From Galerina marginata (taxonomy: Eukaryota; Basidiomycota; Agaricomycetes; Agaricales; Galerinaceae): a stretch of 64,000 nucleotides of DNA. The translations under genes and the position numbers were made by a program. The stretch is taken from assembly GCA_023014335.1 (NCBI GenBank), contig JAECYW010000002.1, forward strand, positions 2,108,001 through 2,172,000, given 5' to 3'. The number at the start of each line of letters is the position of its first letter. Within the stretch, counting starts at the first letter, position 1. This document shows positions 1 to 10,286 of this stretch, in pieces. The notes beneath the pieces are model-generated. The model was given only the letters and a program-made list of their open reading frames with translations, was not told the DNA's origin and searched no databases.

Positions 1-1764
1 CTAGTCAAGGCGCCGACGTTTGTCTCTGGAATCTTGTTCTGGAGTCCTTTCCCGTGATCGTCGCCGTGAAGCGTGGCGCTCGTCGTTCCTTGGCCCTCTG
101 GGTGGCGGTCTCGAGAAACCATCTCTGTCCCCCGAACCTATTCGCTCGTGTTCGTCTTCTCGACGATCCTGGCCTCTCCAGGTCTCTTTAGCGGGGGTAT
201 TATCCCCGTCTCTTCTCCACGATGGTCCATCGCGCCACTCTTTCTTTGCATACCCTCGATTCAGTGAGTGCGTTGCGTTGGCGCCAGTTGGTCGACCAGT
301 CTCATTGTTTTGCGGACAATCTTGGAAACAAAAGCGTTAATATTCGACATATGACCCATTCTCATCGAACCTACCTTTCTTAAGATGGGGGCCACCACAC
401 AAGAAGCAACCGCCTCCTTCCATCCCAGTCCCACCTGACTTTACTGGAGCAACCCCCCCGAACCCACCTGAGGGGGCAGTCGTGTCTTGATCCAGTAGAT
501 GCGTATACTTCGTCCGACTTCTCTTTCCAAAGTTTTTCACTTGCATGACCTTGGGTAACATTGAAACATCCACCGTGGATGCCGTCGCTTCCGTAAAATC
601 ATGTCGTTTGAGAATTTCCTCGTCCTGTATAGATATTAGAAAAAGGGAATGATGTTGTACAGAAATGTGTGGCTGACCTGATGAAATGCGCCTTTGTGCC
701 AATATTTTTGCAAGAATTTCTGTTGGCCTTTTGGTTTCTCTTCTCTAAGTTTTTTTGCGTGCTCGAGGTCCTCTTTCATCCTCTGGTCCTCTGGCATCGC
801 CCTCCTTCGTTCGATCTCTTCCCTTTCCTTTTCACGCGCAAGCTCTTCCTCCTTTTCTCTTTTGATTCTTCCGAGTTCACGCAAGCGCCAGGCCTCGAAT
901 TCTGCAGCTGGATCCAATCCGTCAGTGTCGTCCACGTCGGGCATTTCCTCTTCTTTTTCCTCTTTGGAAAATGGAACATGAGTCGATATTCTATGTAGGA
1001 TAGCGATAGTCGAAACACACTTTCTGCCAATTCACGCCGAATGCTTTCTGCAACAAGATCGTGACTTTGCTTGCGCCGTTCTTCAGCCTCGAGCTCCTTC
1101 TTCCGCAAAGCCTCTTCTGTGTCCTGGGCATTGCTTTCCATCTCTGCAATGGTAGCCCGTGCCCGCCTAGGAACTAAGTAAATATGTTATCAAACGAAAG
1201 AATTGCATTTGCCCACTTGGGAACAAACACTGGACGAAACTCTACTTTGTCTTCTTCCGATTCAGATTCGTACTCGCTAGACTGACATAAGTTAAACTTG
1301 GATTGAAGCAGAGAGTCAGTGGGGCCCGAACCTCCTCTTCCTCATCCTGAACGCCAGCTTTTGGTCTCTCCTCTTCGGAGTCTTCTTCCTCCGACTCTAA
1401 AAATGTAGATAAGCAAGATTTCTTCGGCCTTATCAATAGACAGAAGCCTACCCTCTTCTTCAAGATCAGTGCGACCAGACTCCTCGCGTCCAGCGACGAT
1501 GACCTTCCCTTCCTTCGATACACTAACATCTTTAAGAGCGATATTGATGGCTTTCGTGGTCGTAGTCCTCCTCACGCCAAGATCTGCGAAGTCTTCGTTG
1601 TCCAAATCCTCGTCCAACGGCACATCTCCTTCTTCTAAGTTGGCGGGGGTTTCTTCAAAGTCAGAATCTGACTCGACCTCAGCAGCGCCTTTCGGGGCCT
1701 TTCCTTTCCAATAACGTACTGCTGGTCGAGCAAGACGAGCTGCCTGTTTCTTGGCAGAGGACAT
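1..1764 (-). CDS. MFAP1-like spliceosomal protein with C-terminal zinc knuckle
   Basis: This is a homologue of microfibrillar-associated protein 1, a nuclear component of the spliceosomal B complex. The ATG at 1764 opens a Lys/Arg-rich start followed by acidic stretches, then a long charged helix (about 1141 down to 690) and the family core: [14 protein letters not shown], then [20 protein letters not shown] and LLDQDTT. At least five introns are visible, for example 1451-1397 and 374-321. Splicing the last one joins [11 protein letters not shown] to DCP, giving a CX2CX3HX4C zinc knuckle. An Arg/Asp/Ser-rich tail follows and ends in RRRLD, with its TAG at bases 3-1, so the gene is complete but touches the window edge. 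As I recall, animal MFAP1 lacks this knuckle and tail. Family assignment is firm; the knuckle's function is inferred. Confidence 0.9.
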
Positions 1765-2037
1765 CCTGGTAATGATGGTTGAAGGTCAAAGCTGGGGAAT
1801 TACGTAACAGTGACGTGAATGAAGTGAGGTTAGATTAAAGTACACAGGTAAAATTATGCCAATTACAGTACATAATAATGAGGTCAAGGCAGATTCAAAA
1901 TGATATCAAGGAAGTAAATGCAATTCCGAGCGAAGGTCAGAAGTAGGAAAAGTAAGCCATCAAACAAGACCCAACATAACAGTAGCACGCAAGCTAACTT
2001 GGTCACTATGGCCCAGCATCGTTCGGAAAAAGCCAAA

Positions 2038-4709
2038 CTACCAACTTCCACAAAATCCTCCGTACGAAGCTGTGCTCGACTTCCAGCCCCAGCTCTGACT
2101 GACAGAAAAAACGTCAGGCGAGCTGCTGAAACGTGTCTGTGAAGAGCCGGTTGCACTAGCGCAACTAATAGCAAAATATGCGGATATCGAAGACCTTGGA
2201 TCACGGTAGGGCTGCTGTGGAGCGGCCGACGACAAAGTAGATGGGATGGTGGAAAACCCAATAGGGGAAGCCGAGGATGGGGACGAGGAAGGAGATGAGG
2301 GAGATGAAGGCCTTGCGTGATTTAAATTGGTCGATGGCGTCGAACTACGGGAAGGAGGGTGAATGGAAGGCGAGTAATGGTTGATATTGGCTGGCGCAGC
2401 TGTGACAGACAGCATGGAAGGCAAAGAAGGTTGGCGCAAGTGTGACGAGCGTTCGAAGGATCCGGTTATGCTGCCATCCTTCGTTGTTTGAGATTGACTC
2501 GAATACGGGGCACTCGAAGCTGGAATAGGGTCCACATGTGATTGTCGGTGCAGATAAATACCTAGTTGTGCCTGTCCTTTCTTGCGTACAATCTGAACGT
2601 ACACGTTGAAGAGGCTGCCCGCATGCCAAATAGTTTGAGAATGCAGACGCGACTTCTCTTTCAAAAAGTCTACATCCCAGAATTCAACGGAGAACCTACA
2701 AGGAGGATGTGGCGACCAACGAAGTTTTCCAGTCGGATCCGAATCAATGCAATCTCGGGCAGATAATCGCGGAGTCATGATACCAAAAAAGTTGCTTTCG
2801 GTCGTAGAGATATTAGAGATGGGCGGTTCATGTCCTGACTTCGGATGTCGCTTTGGAGGTTCTTGGGAAGGGCTGAACAACTCCTCCATAGAAAGAGGGG
2901 CCCCAGTAGGTGTTGTGTATGTCGTCGTCCCAGTCTCGCCGATGCGAAGAGATGAATCCCCCAGGACGGCAAAATATGGTGTCGTCGTTTCAGCCATTTC
3001 ACCGCGTTGCCCTGCAGCTGAGACTCTACTCAATATTTCAGCGGTAGTTAAAGTTATTCCGAGGTCCTTGTCACGAGGGGGGGGGAAGGCTGTACCAGCA
3101 GCGACTGGAGAAGCACTGGAGTTAATTAATCGCTGGGTAATAGTATTTCGCAAAACCGACTGGGTCCAATGTGAGGCGTGTAGACAAGATAGTGAAACAT
3201 AGCTACGTCTTGTAGACGGAGATATGTCTTGAGAAATAAAAATCAAGTCTTCGAACGTCTGAAGAGACAGATCAGGATCGACAAGAACATAGGGATGCAT
3301 GGACACGTACCATATTAGCATAGTAAATTCCTTGATCAAACATTTTCGTCCAGACATATTCTTCTTCTTCGAGAACTCCATCTCGCCTTCTTAATTCGAC
3401 GACCGATCGAGCAAAATTGTATCGTTCGCGTTCGTTCTTGACAAAGAGGGTATCCGTGGAAATAATTGCGGCAACCCATTCTGCACCCAAACCGCTACGA
3501 CCCCAAATCCTGGGAGCATTTGGTACTTTCGACGCAAATGAGCCAGGAAATAGACTGATGTTCCCACCTTCAACCTCAGACAAGCTCTTCGAGCGCATCC
3601 TCGTGTCAGGTTGACTATTATGTGGATCAAGGGTATTCTGAGTCTCAAATCGGAGAATATCAGTCGCCCAGCGTGTGAGCCAACAAGAACAAGCCTCTCC
3701 AATCTTGTCTGAAACGGCTCCATAATGATGGGCAAGACCTGTGCGTGATTCGTCGATTTCACCGTCAGAGGATTCGGCCGAGCCTGGAACTGGGGATGGA
3801 TGGATGGAAGCTTCATCGTTGTCGTTTCTGAATTCAGAGACGGATCCAACATTTATTCCTTCAGTTAATCTGATAGCATGCCGCGCCGTAGCGACTACCG
3901 CATCGTCGTCATGCATTGAATGGGCTACATTTTCCAGTCCAACCGCAGCCTGAGGTTCGTTCCGCGAAGACTCAGGTGATGCTCGATAGCTCTGCCGCAT
4001 GCAAAGTTTAGGTATTGTAGCACTGTAGCGGGTCCAATCGTTTTCAGAATAAGGGAGAGGGCCTGGGATGCTAAGGACGGTATTGAAAGGTAAATCGCCG
4101 TCGCAAGCAATGAGAGCAGGAAGCGCGGAGTGGCAGGATGACTACCAGCAGGAATATCTTCCGACAGTGAAACGCCGCCAAAGGGAGGGGTTAATGGATG
4201 GTGTGTGGTCGCGATTAAGTCTGGCGAAACGTGCAAAGGTGGTCCTCCCCCATATAGTCGTGATATGCAAACTCTGTTGACCGACATGAATACGAGCAGT
4301 GAGGTTGTCAAGATTATAGCTCACTCAAAAGCTGCCAAAACCAACGGTTCGTCAAATAATATTTCGATAAGCTTGTAGTTATCTAACCTGCGCGTGTAAT
4401 GTTGAAATCGTCGAATACGACGCTTATTTCATCTGTCCCATTCCGCAGACTGACGAATTGGCCGCGGACTCGGAAAATCCACTGGTGAAGAGAGATCGAA
4501 AAAAGCCCTGAAAAAGCATTGAGCCGGACAGATGGCCCGAAGAGCATTCGCCAAAACCTACAGACTGTATAAGGACCACGCGGTGCAACCTGTAGACCGC
4601 ACTCCAGTTTCCAGTAATGCGAAGAGCGAACATCGTAAGTGCTGGCGTGAAGGAAGGAGGAATATAAATGAGATTGTATATCCGATGCTGAAGGACCTGG
4701 AGAGTGCAT
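2038..4709 (-). CDS. BTB/POZ-domain protein, N-terminal frame interrupted
   Basis: A BTB/POZ-type protein of unknown role. BTB domains mediate protein-protein contacts, often as substrate adaptors. The BTB-like segment reads STYDV, then ALRITGNWSAVYRLHRVVL, GFFRSLFTSGF, VVFDDFNITRA and SRLYGGGPPLH. A long helical and low-complexity part follows, including EEEYVWTKMFDQGIYYANM and FSVEFWDVDFLKEKSRLHS, and a Ser/Pro-rich tail. Introns remove about 4569-4517, about 4385-4275 and about 3312-3262. Two places fail to stay in frame: one extra base near 4629 (between TYDV and ALRI) and one missing base somewhere in 4449-4480. The conserved residues continue on both sides. I chose the ATG at 4709 because the divergent TRS31 begins at 4816. 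The 3' end (stop near 2038) is less certain. The gene may be a young pseudogene or contain sequence errors. Confidence 0.65.
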
Positions 4710-4815
4710 GAGGAGAGAAAGATCGACATAGGAGTTCGTCCCATTTATAAAGACGTGCCAAGAAATCGACCTGGACCCCAGGGCCAGTCTCCCGTTTAGG
4801 AAACACGAAGCCACC

Positions 4816-5705
4816 ATGGCCTACACTCAACCTCATCCACGGCTCTCCGTCGTCTCAAATTCATCTCAGTCCTCCACAGACCATCTCTCTCCGACAACAA
4901 ACTCCACCCGCTTCTCTCTGCCCTCCGCACCCTCAATTCATACAACAGTTTCGTCCACAAAAGCCGGTCCCAACCGTCCAAACATCTATGACCGAAATCT
5001 CAACAAGACTCGAGGCGCCGAGGTCTCTGCAGCTGCTTTTGCCTTTCTCTTCTCAGAAGTAGTACAATACACGCAGAAAAGAGTCAGCGGTATTAACGAC
5101 TTGGAACGCCAGTAGGTCGCTCTGTTCTGTGGATCCATCTCCCTCTTCATTTGCAGCCTTTCAGGTTGAACACCCTCGGGTATCGCATTGGAGCGCGCGT
5201 TCTCGAACTCATGATATGGCGCGCCGAGGGTTCCTCTAAAGCACCGAAACGGGAAATAAAACTTCTCTCCGTGCTCATGATGATACACACACAAGTATGG
5301 AAAGCCGTCTTCGGCAGAGCCGCCGATGCAATCGAACGCAGTGTGGAAAACCCAGATGAATGTGAGCCTTACAGAACACAAACTTAGTGCGATGGCCATC
5401 AATATTACTTGCAGATATGATTATCGACAATGACCCGCTTATTGAGCGACATATATCAGTTCCAAGGGATATGAGCCAGCTCAGTTGTTCGTCCTTCACT
5501 GCCGGAATCGTTGAGGCGGTCCTTGACGGCTTATCCTTTGTGAGTTGCCCCTCAAGTTCCTCGTGTATAAAGCCAGTATTGATATTTCCTTGAGCCCGCG
5601 AGAGTCACAGCCCACAACACCCCTAATTCACAATTTCCCAGTAAGACCACCATTTTGATCAAGCTTGAGAAATCTGTCTTGGAGCGCGAGGAATTGTTGA
5701 AATGA
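4816..5705 (+). CDS. TRS31: TRAPP complex subunit Trs31/TRAPPC5
   Basis: A subunit of the TRAPP tethering complex, which is the exchange factor for Ypt1/Rab1 in ER-Golgi and Golgi traffic. The protein starts with a Ser/Thr-rich leader and then shows the family core: IYDRNLNKTRGAEVSAAAFA, LFSEVVQYTQKRVSGINDLE, LNTLGYRIGARVLELM, RDMSQLSCSSFTAGIVEAVL and a final TILIKLEKSVLEREELLK. Introns interrupt it at about 5112-5164, about 5357-5415 and about 5538-5588. The junction at ERQ-LNTLGYR restores frame exactly. The stop is at 5703-5705. The length of about 200 residues suits the family. It is divergent from the BTB gene, with only 106 bp between start codons, so they probably share a promoter. Confidence 0.93.
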
Positions 5706-5925
5706 TTTTGACGCCATACACGAATTTCCTTTTTGTATGGCTGTTTTGATATATTTTACTCTATTCACCCTGCGGTTCCTGCCTCCGGTATGCGAAGACG
5801 CTTTCGGGGTCCCTGGGTGACTTGATCTTATCTCTACCAACTGGATATCCTATCCACAATTGTCAAAGCTTGTGAAATTCAGTAACAGTTTACAGGTGCT
5901 ATTGGTCTCTCTACATGACACGACC

Positions 5926-6960
5926 ATGGTTTTACTGAATACCATTGAAATCAACCCACCACTTCTTAACTCTTCTTGTGCATGGTCTTCAGACTTGAGG
6001 CAACTGACCGATCTTTACGAGTCACCATATACCGGGGCCATTACGACCCGAACTGCAACTCTTCATGGATTCAAAGAAGATAGCAGTCATACCGTGCGTC
6101 TTCTGAAACTTTCGCCACAGCAGTTAATCACGGTTCAACCGTCTTAGGTGGCCTTCGACAATGCAGCGCTAACAACGATAAATTCCTATGGATATTCGCC
6201 ACATCCCTTATCCGATTATCTCGACTGGGTCGAGAACATTCTTGGCTCCCATAAATCCACCACCAAACCTATTATTATCAGCATCACCGCGTCGGAACCG
6301 CTGGCTCTCGCGTCAATGGTTGAAGCCATCCAAGAATTGCGTGGCCGACTCCTTGATAGCCAATCGAATATGTCTAAGATAGCGATCGAATTGAATACTT
6401 CCTGTCCAAATATACCCAATTCACCACCCTCTGGTTACACTTTCGGTTCACTTGTGCCATTACTTACAGTATTGGCAACGGCCCATAGCAAGGACCACTC
6501 ACTGACAATTGGCCTTAAATTGCCGCCCTACGTATACGAAAACCAGTTTGCCGAAGTCATCGCCATCCTGCAGTCTTTTACATCTTTACTAGCAGATGGC
6601 GAGAAAAGCCATTTCGCCTTTCTTACCTGCACGAATACGTTGGGAAACTGTCTTCTATTCTCCGACCAGACAATGACAAGTACAAACCAAGAATTCGCAG
6701 TTCCAACTGCTTTAGGAGGACTGGCAGGCCAGGCTCTTCATCCGCTGGCATTAGGGAATGTTTTTAGGTTCAGACAGTTGCTCTCATCGCAAGAAACTCG
6801 ATATGCGACCCTGATGGACTTGAAGATCGTTGGTGTCGGAGGAGTTACTTCCAAAGAGGCAGCCGAAAGAATGAAGAAGGCTGGAGCTGATGTTATAGGT
6901 TGTGCCACGCTCCTCGGAAAGGAAGGCGTGCGCGCGTTCGAGATATTAGGGAAGGACTAA
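5926..6960 (+). CDS. Dihydroorotate dehydrogenase-like enzyme, class 1A type
   Basis: An FMN-dependent TIM-barrel protein of the class 1A (fumarate-type, cytosolic) dihydroorotate dehydrogenase family, which in pyrimidine synthesis oxidises dihydroorotate to orotate. Two exons, 5926-6093 and 6148-6960, with a 54-nt intron, give 326 residues. Visible motifs are TTINSYGYSPHPL, ELNTSCPNIPNSPPSGY (its Cys corresponds to the class 1A active-site Cys), IGLKLPPYVYENQF, FLTCTNTLGN, a glycine-rich GGLAGQALHPLALGNV, and the phosphate-binding end IVGVGGVTSKEAAERMKKAGADVIG. There is no mitochondrial presequence or membrane helix, unlike class 2 enzymes. Fungi can have a class 2 URA enzyme as well, so this copy may be a paralogue with another role. 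I used the first ATG at 5926; an in-frame TTG lies upstream. Confidence 0.85.
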
Positions 6961-7043
6961 CACAAGAATGAATATTCCTGAACCACTTGTATGAATGACT
7001 ATATATAGAATATCAGAACATTGAACCCCGTCTGCCAATTATC

Positions 7044-8358
7044 CTAGTCACCAAGAGTAGTGTCTGTCAATGGAAAACGCGATAGCGGTGAAGCTGGGGG
7101 CAGAGACGAAGATAAAAATGCATAAGGTTGTGTAATATCAATTGAAGGGCCAGGTGAGTGTTGGATTGGGTACGTATTGAGCGCTGAACTGGACTGCATG
7201 TATGAGTAGGAAGGAACCTGTATGTAGTCAGGGTGATGGGCAGAGTTAGGTATATGGGCTACATATAAATAGGAGGGTAATTGTGGACAAGGCCGAGAAG
7301 CTATAAAAGTAGATTGCTGGTCGTTCTCGGTCGAAGATAGAAAATAGGACGACCCCGGTTCGCGAGAGTGAGGGGAAGCAATGGTATCGATCACGGGAGG
7401 AACAAAGGTCTGTCGTGGTAGGTCGGACCGATTAGCATTACAGTTTATAGCGGGACCTGTCTGAGAGTGCATTTGATTTGAGGAGGCGATTTTTATAGAG
7501 GGGAAGACGACCTACAGAAAAACGACAAGATAAGGCACGAGCTGGAAGCTTTGACGGTGGCAAAAATGGACTGCGAAACGGAGGAGAATACGGGCCCTTG
7601 CGAACATGGTGTTGAGGCAGAGTTATAGAGGACGAAGGCCTCTCCCTAGGGCCCATTTGCTTGATGGCAAGAGCAAGATCGTCCCCTTCCCTTCCTGAAA
7701 GAAGGAGATTTGCAACCTGTTGACAACGGAGCAATTCTTCTCCTCCGTTCCTGTTGACCTTTCGTTTGAGTGGCTTCCTAGTACGAACAGTTGGAGTAAA
7801 TCGATAATCGGGGTGCTTTCTCAAGTGTGCAAGTTTCTCCAAATCAGCTTTACGGCGCCAAACAAGCTTTTCTTCTTCCGACAGTTTATTCCAGCAGTGA
7901 CCGATGATTCTGCTGATGTGGCGATTGTCGTGTTCGACAGAGTGGTTGATCTTGTCACTCGAAAACTCGGCGCGAAAAATCATGAACGCGTTACGTGGTC
8001 GGGGAATATGACCTGAAGTTGTATTGTCGATCGCTTCGGAAGGCTTAGCCCGAGATGAAGGGGATCTCTCGGTGCGGAGCGCTTCAAGTGTACTTGTGTC
8101 CACATTCAAAGCCCGGTGTGGACCAGAGGAAGTCGAAGACCCAGGATGTGACCCAGACAAAGACTTTCCATCCTGTCCTCCGAAGTTTGGTGCTGTCTGA
8201 TAATTAGTGGGTGCGCTTGTTGCCACTAAGGCTTGGTTGGCCGGGATGAAAGAGTTCCGCGAATAATCTACGAACAGAGACGGTCAGACAGCGAAAAAAT
8301 AATAATCAAAATTCAAGGTACCGTATGCATAGTGAATACCACCTGCAAAACTGTCCAT
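7044..8358 (-). CDS. HMG-box transcription factor
   Basis: A DNA-binding protein of the MATA/SOX-like HMG-box class, with one box at roughly residues 99-170: HIPRPRNAFMIFRAEF, then NRHISRIIGHCWNKLSEEEK, VWRRKADLEKLAHLRKHPDY and FTP. In fungi, factors of this type control mating and sexual development; which one this is cannot be told from sequence. The first exon is very short (MDSFAGGIHYAY, ATG at 8358). It joins across an intron ending near 8268 to YSRNSFIPANQAL, in frame with the large exon. A second intron at about 7515-7461 joins to the Ser/Pro/Tyr-rich tail that stops at 7044. The flanks are disordered. It is transcribed away from the cullin-repeat gene, and 367 bp separate the two starts. 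Confidence 0.85.
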
Positions 8359-8725
8359 GGAGTGAAAAACTGGGAGATGTCTTTCAAGTGAGCCATGAGT
8401 GGATTTGGATTTATAGGTCGCGCTGTAGCGGCTGAAGGAAGAGTTTCGTTTGTCACAATGTGATTAACAGGAAGGTACCGATCGATCACCGGCCCGACGA
8501 GAGGCCCTCGTTATAATCACATCCGTATTTGTGGCTGGCGACGAAAAGACTTGGGAAAACGGGAGATCGGGGGAATATAAGAATGGAGACAGGCGGCTTT
8601 GGCAAGAGATGAGAAAAAGCAAGCTGTCCAGAGAAGCCGAACTTGTTTGTGGTGTTCTGCGATTGTTTGAGAAGTGGCCTTTTTTTTTGGCAGTTGCAGG
8701 TTCCAGCTTATCCACCAAGTCGAAC
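8359..8725. other. Intergenic, shared promoter region
   Basis: A stretch between two divergent genes (HMG-box factor and cullin-repeat protein). It contains a T8 tract at about 8681-8688 next to the second gene. I see no RNA gene or repeat and no clear regulatory motif. Confidence 0.5.
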
Positions 8726-9806
8726 ATGCCGCCCACACTTCTCAACCATGCATCTGGGAGCGCCAATCCAGCTACTTCATTATCTGCCCTGTGGGCATAT
8801 CTTCAACCTGCTTTAGACCATATCATCAAATCGCCGTCCAACGATCCGAATGGCAAAGCCCCGGCAATAGATTTCGGCCTTTATGCTGGAATCCACTCGG
8901 CTTGCTATAACTAGTGAAGGACATATTTCACGATTAACATCAGAGTAAAACTGACTTGGTCCCTATCGCAGTTTTACTGCTCAGAGCGAAACCAATACAA
9001 TTACCGTCCCTGCGGTCAACGACAAACAGCCTACTGTCAGTGGAACGGATATTTATGTTCAACTCGACAAGTATTTCGAGGAAGCAGCCCGCGAATTGGC
9101 GCTCGGTGCCCCTTTGGACGATATCACCCTCATCCAGTACCTTGTTCCGTCTTTCAACCGCTATCATGCAGGAGCCCTCTCTGCTAATAGGCTTCTGAAT
9201 TACGTGAATCGACACTACGTCAAGCGGGCCGTTGATGAAGACAGAGGGTGGCTACGGCTCACAGACGTTCTAGAGTCTGTAGCAAAAACAATTACAACCG
9301 AAGATTCCCGTGAAATTGTTTCTAAAAGGTTTCGGGAGAAAAGGTTAGCAGAGCTGAAGAAGTGGGGCTATGAAGAGGGTGATTCGAGTGAACAAGCCAC
9401 CTTTGCAGAGTCCTGCGCCGAAGCAGCGAGTTCTCCGGATCGTATTGTTCCTATTGCCTCTCTCGCCCATCGTCGCTTCAGAACAGAGCTTATGGAACCC
9501 TTGCTCGCTACTCCAAAGGCCAATGGAAAGTCAAAAGCCAAGAATAAAATTCCGAAAGCCTCGATGGGACCTAACCCAGCACGTCCAAAGGGCCGCCTAG
9601 CTCGTGCAATCAAGGACCTTCTCGAGTCCGGCGCCATTGATGAAGAAGAGAAACTTCGTTTAGCCTCTGGCCTTGCCAAGGCATTGCAAATTCTTGGCGT
9701 GAGGGAGGACCATTTATTGCGCAAAAAACTGGACAAATTTGTGGTGTCTGCATCTGCACCTTCAACCCCTACTACCCCTTCAAAATCTAGTCATATGAAG
9801 GCCTAA
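8726..9806 (+). CDS. Stand-alone cullin-repeat protein
   Basis: Two exons, 8726-8913 and 8972-9806, with a 58-nt intron, give 340 residues. The N-terminal 200 residues resemble the first cullin repeats: LSALWAYLQPALDHII, a following SACYNYFTAQSE, IYVQLDKYFEEAARELALGA, LIQYLVPSFNRYHAGALSAN and LLNYVNRHYVKRAVDEDRGW. In Cul1 this part binds the Skp1/F-box adaptor. The C-terminal half is Lys/Ala-rich with helical segments (RLARAIKDLLESGAI, EEKLRLASGLAKALQILGV). There is no cullin-homology domain, no Rbx1-binding region and no neddylation site, and the length is less than half of a cullin. It cannot be a normal ligase scaffold; it may be an adaptor-binding decoy or have an unrelated role. The start choice gives a clean N-terminus just upstream of the conserved part. 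Confidence 0.75.
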
Positions 9807-10286
9807 TGGCTTTATTCTTGTTGCTGGCCACAGGTCTGATGTTTCCTCATATGTAGATATACCATTATTTTGCAGAGTTCACTGAACTTTTTGTATGCTC
9901 TTTGGACATATTCACAGTTCTCAGGATGAGGTGAGTCATGACTGACAGGTGCTGTATTTATGCTACAATGCAGTGTCATAAAATACTGTATCATTTTGAC
10001 CCCATGTCCATGTAATGTGTGACATGGTGTTGTGAATGGAACTAATTTGCCAAATTGTAACAAAGCCCACTGGCAAGTAGCATCCAAAATGTTGAAGAGA
10101 GTGCCCTAATTTGGCCTATTTTTGGTGTAATGAACATGTTGCAGAATTAACTAAGTGTGTAACACATAACATGGTCTGAACATGGGGTCAAAACAATACA
10201 GTATCTCTTGGAGTAAAAATCAAAATCAAATGGTACAATGAATCACTGCTCAGCAGCAACTGCACTTCCAAAAAAAATGTATAACC
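9807..10286. other. Convergent intergenic region
   Basis: AT-rich sequence between the 3' ends of the cullin-repeat gene (+) and the nuclease gene (-). A 9-base GGGGTCAAA/TTTGACCCC pair at about 9992 and 10184 forms an inverted repeat; I attach no function to it. No gene seen. Confidence 0.4.

Noticed and set aside
4465..4484. A 20-nt GT..AG segment that would repair the BTB frame as a tiny intron
   Set aside because: Far below any known spliceosomal intron length; a sequence indel is the simpler explanation.
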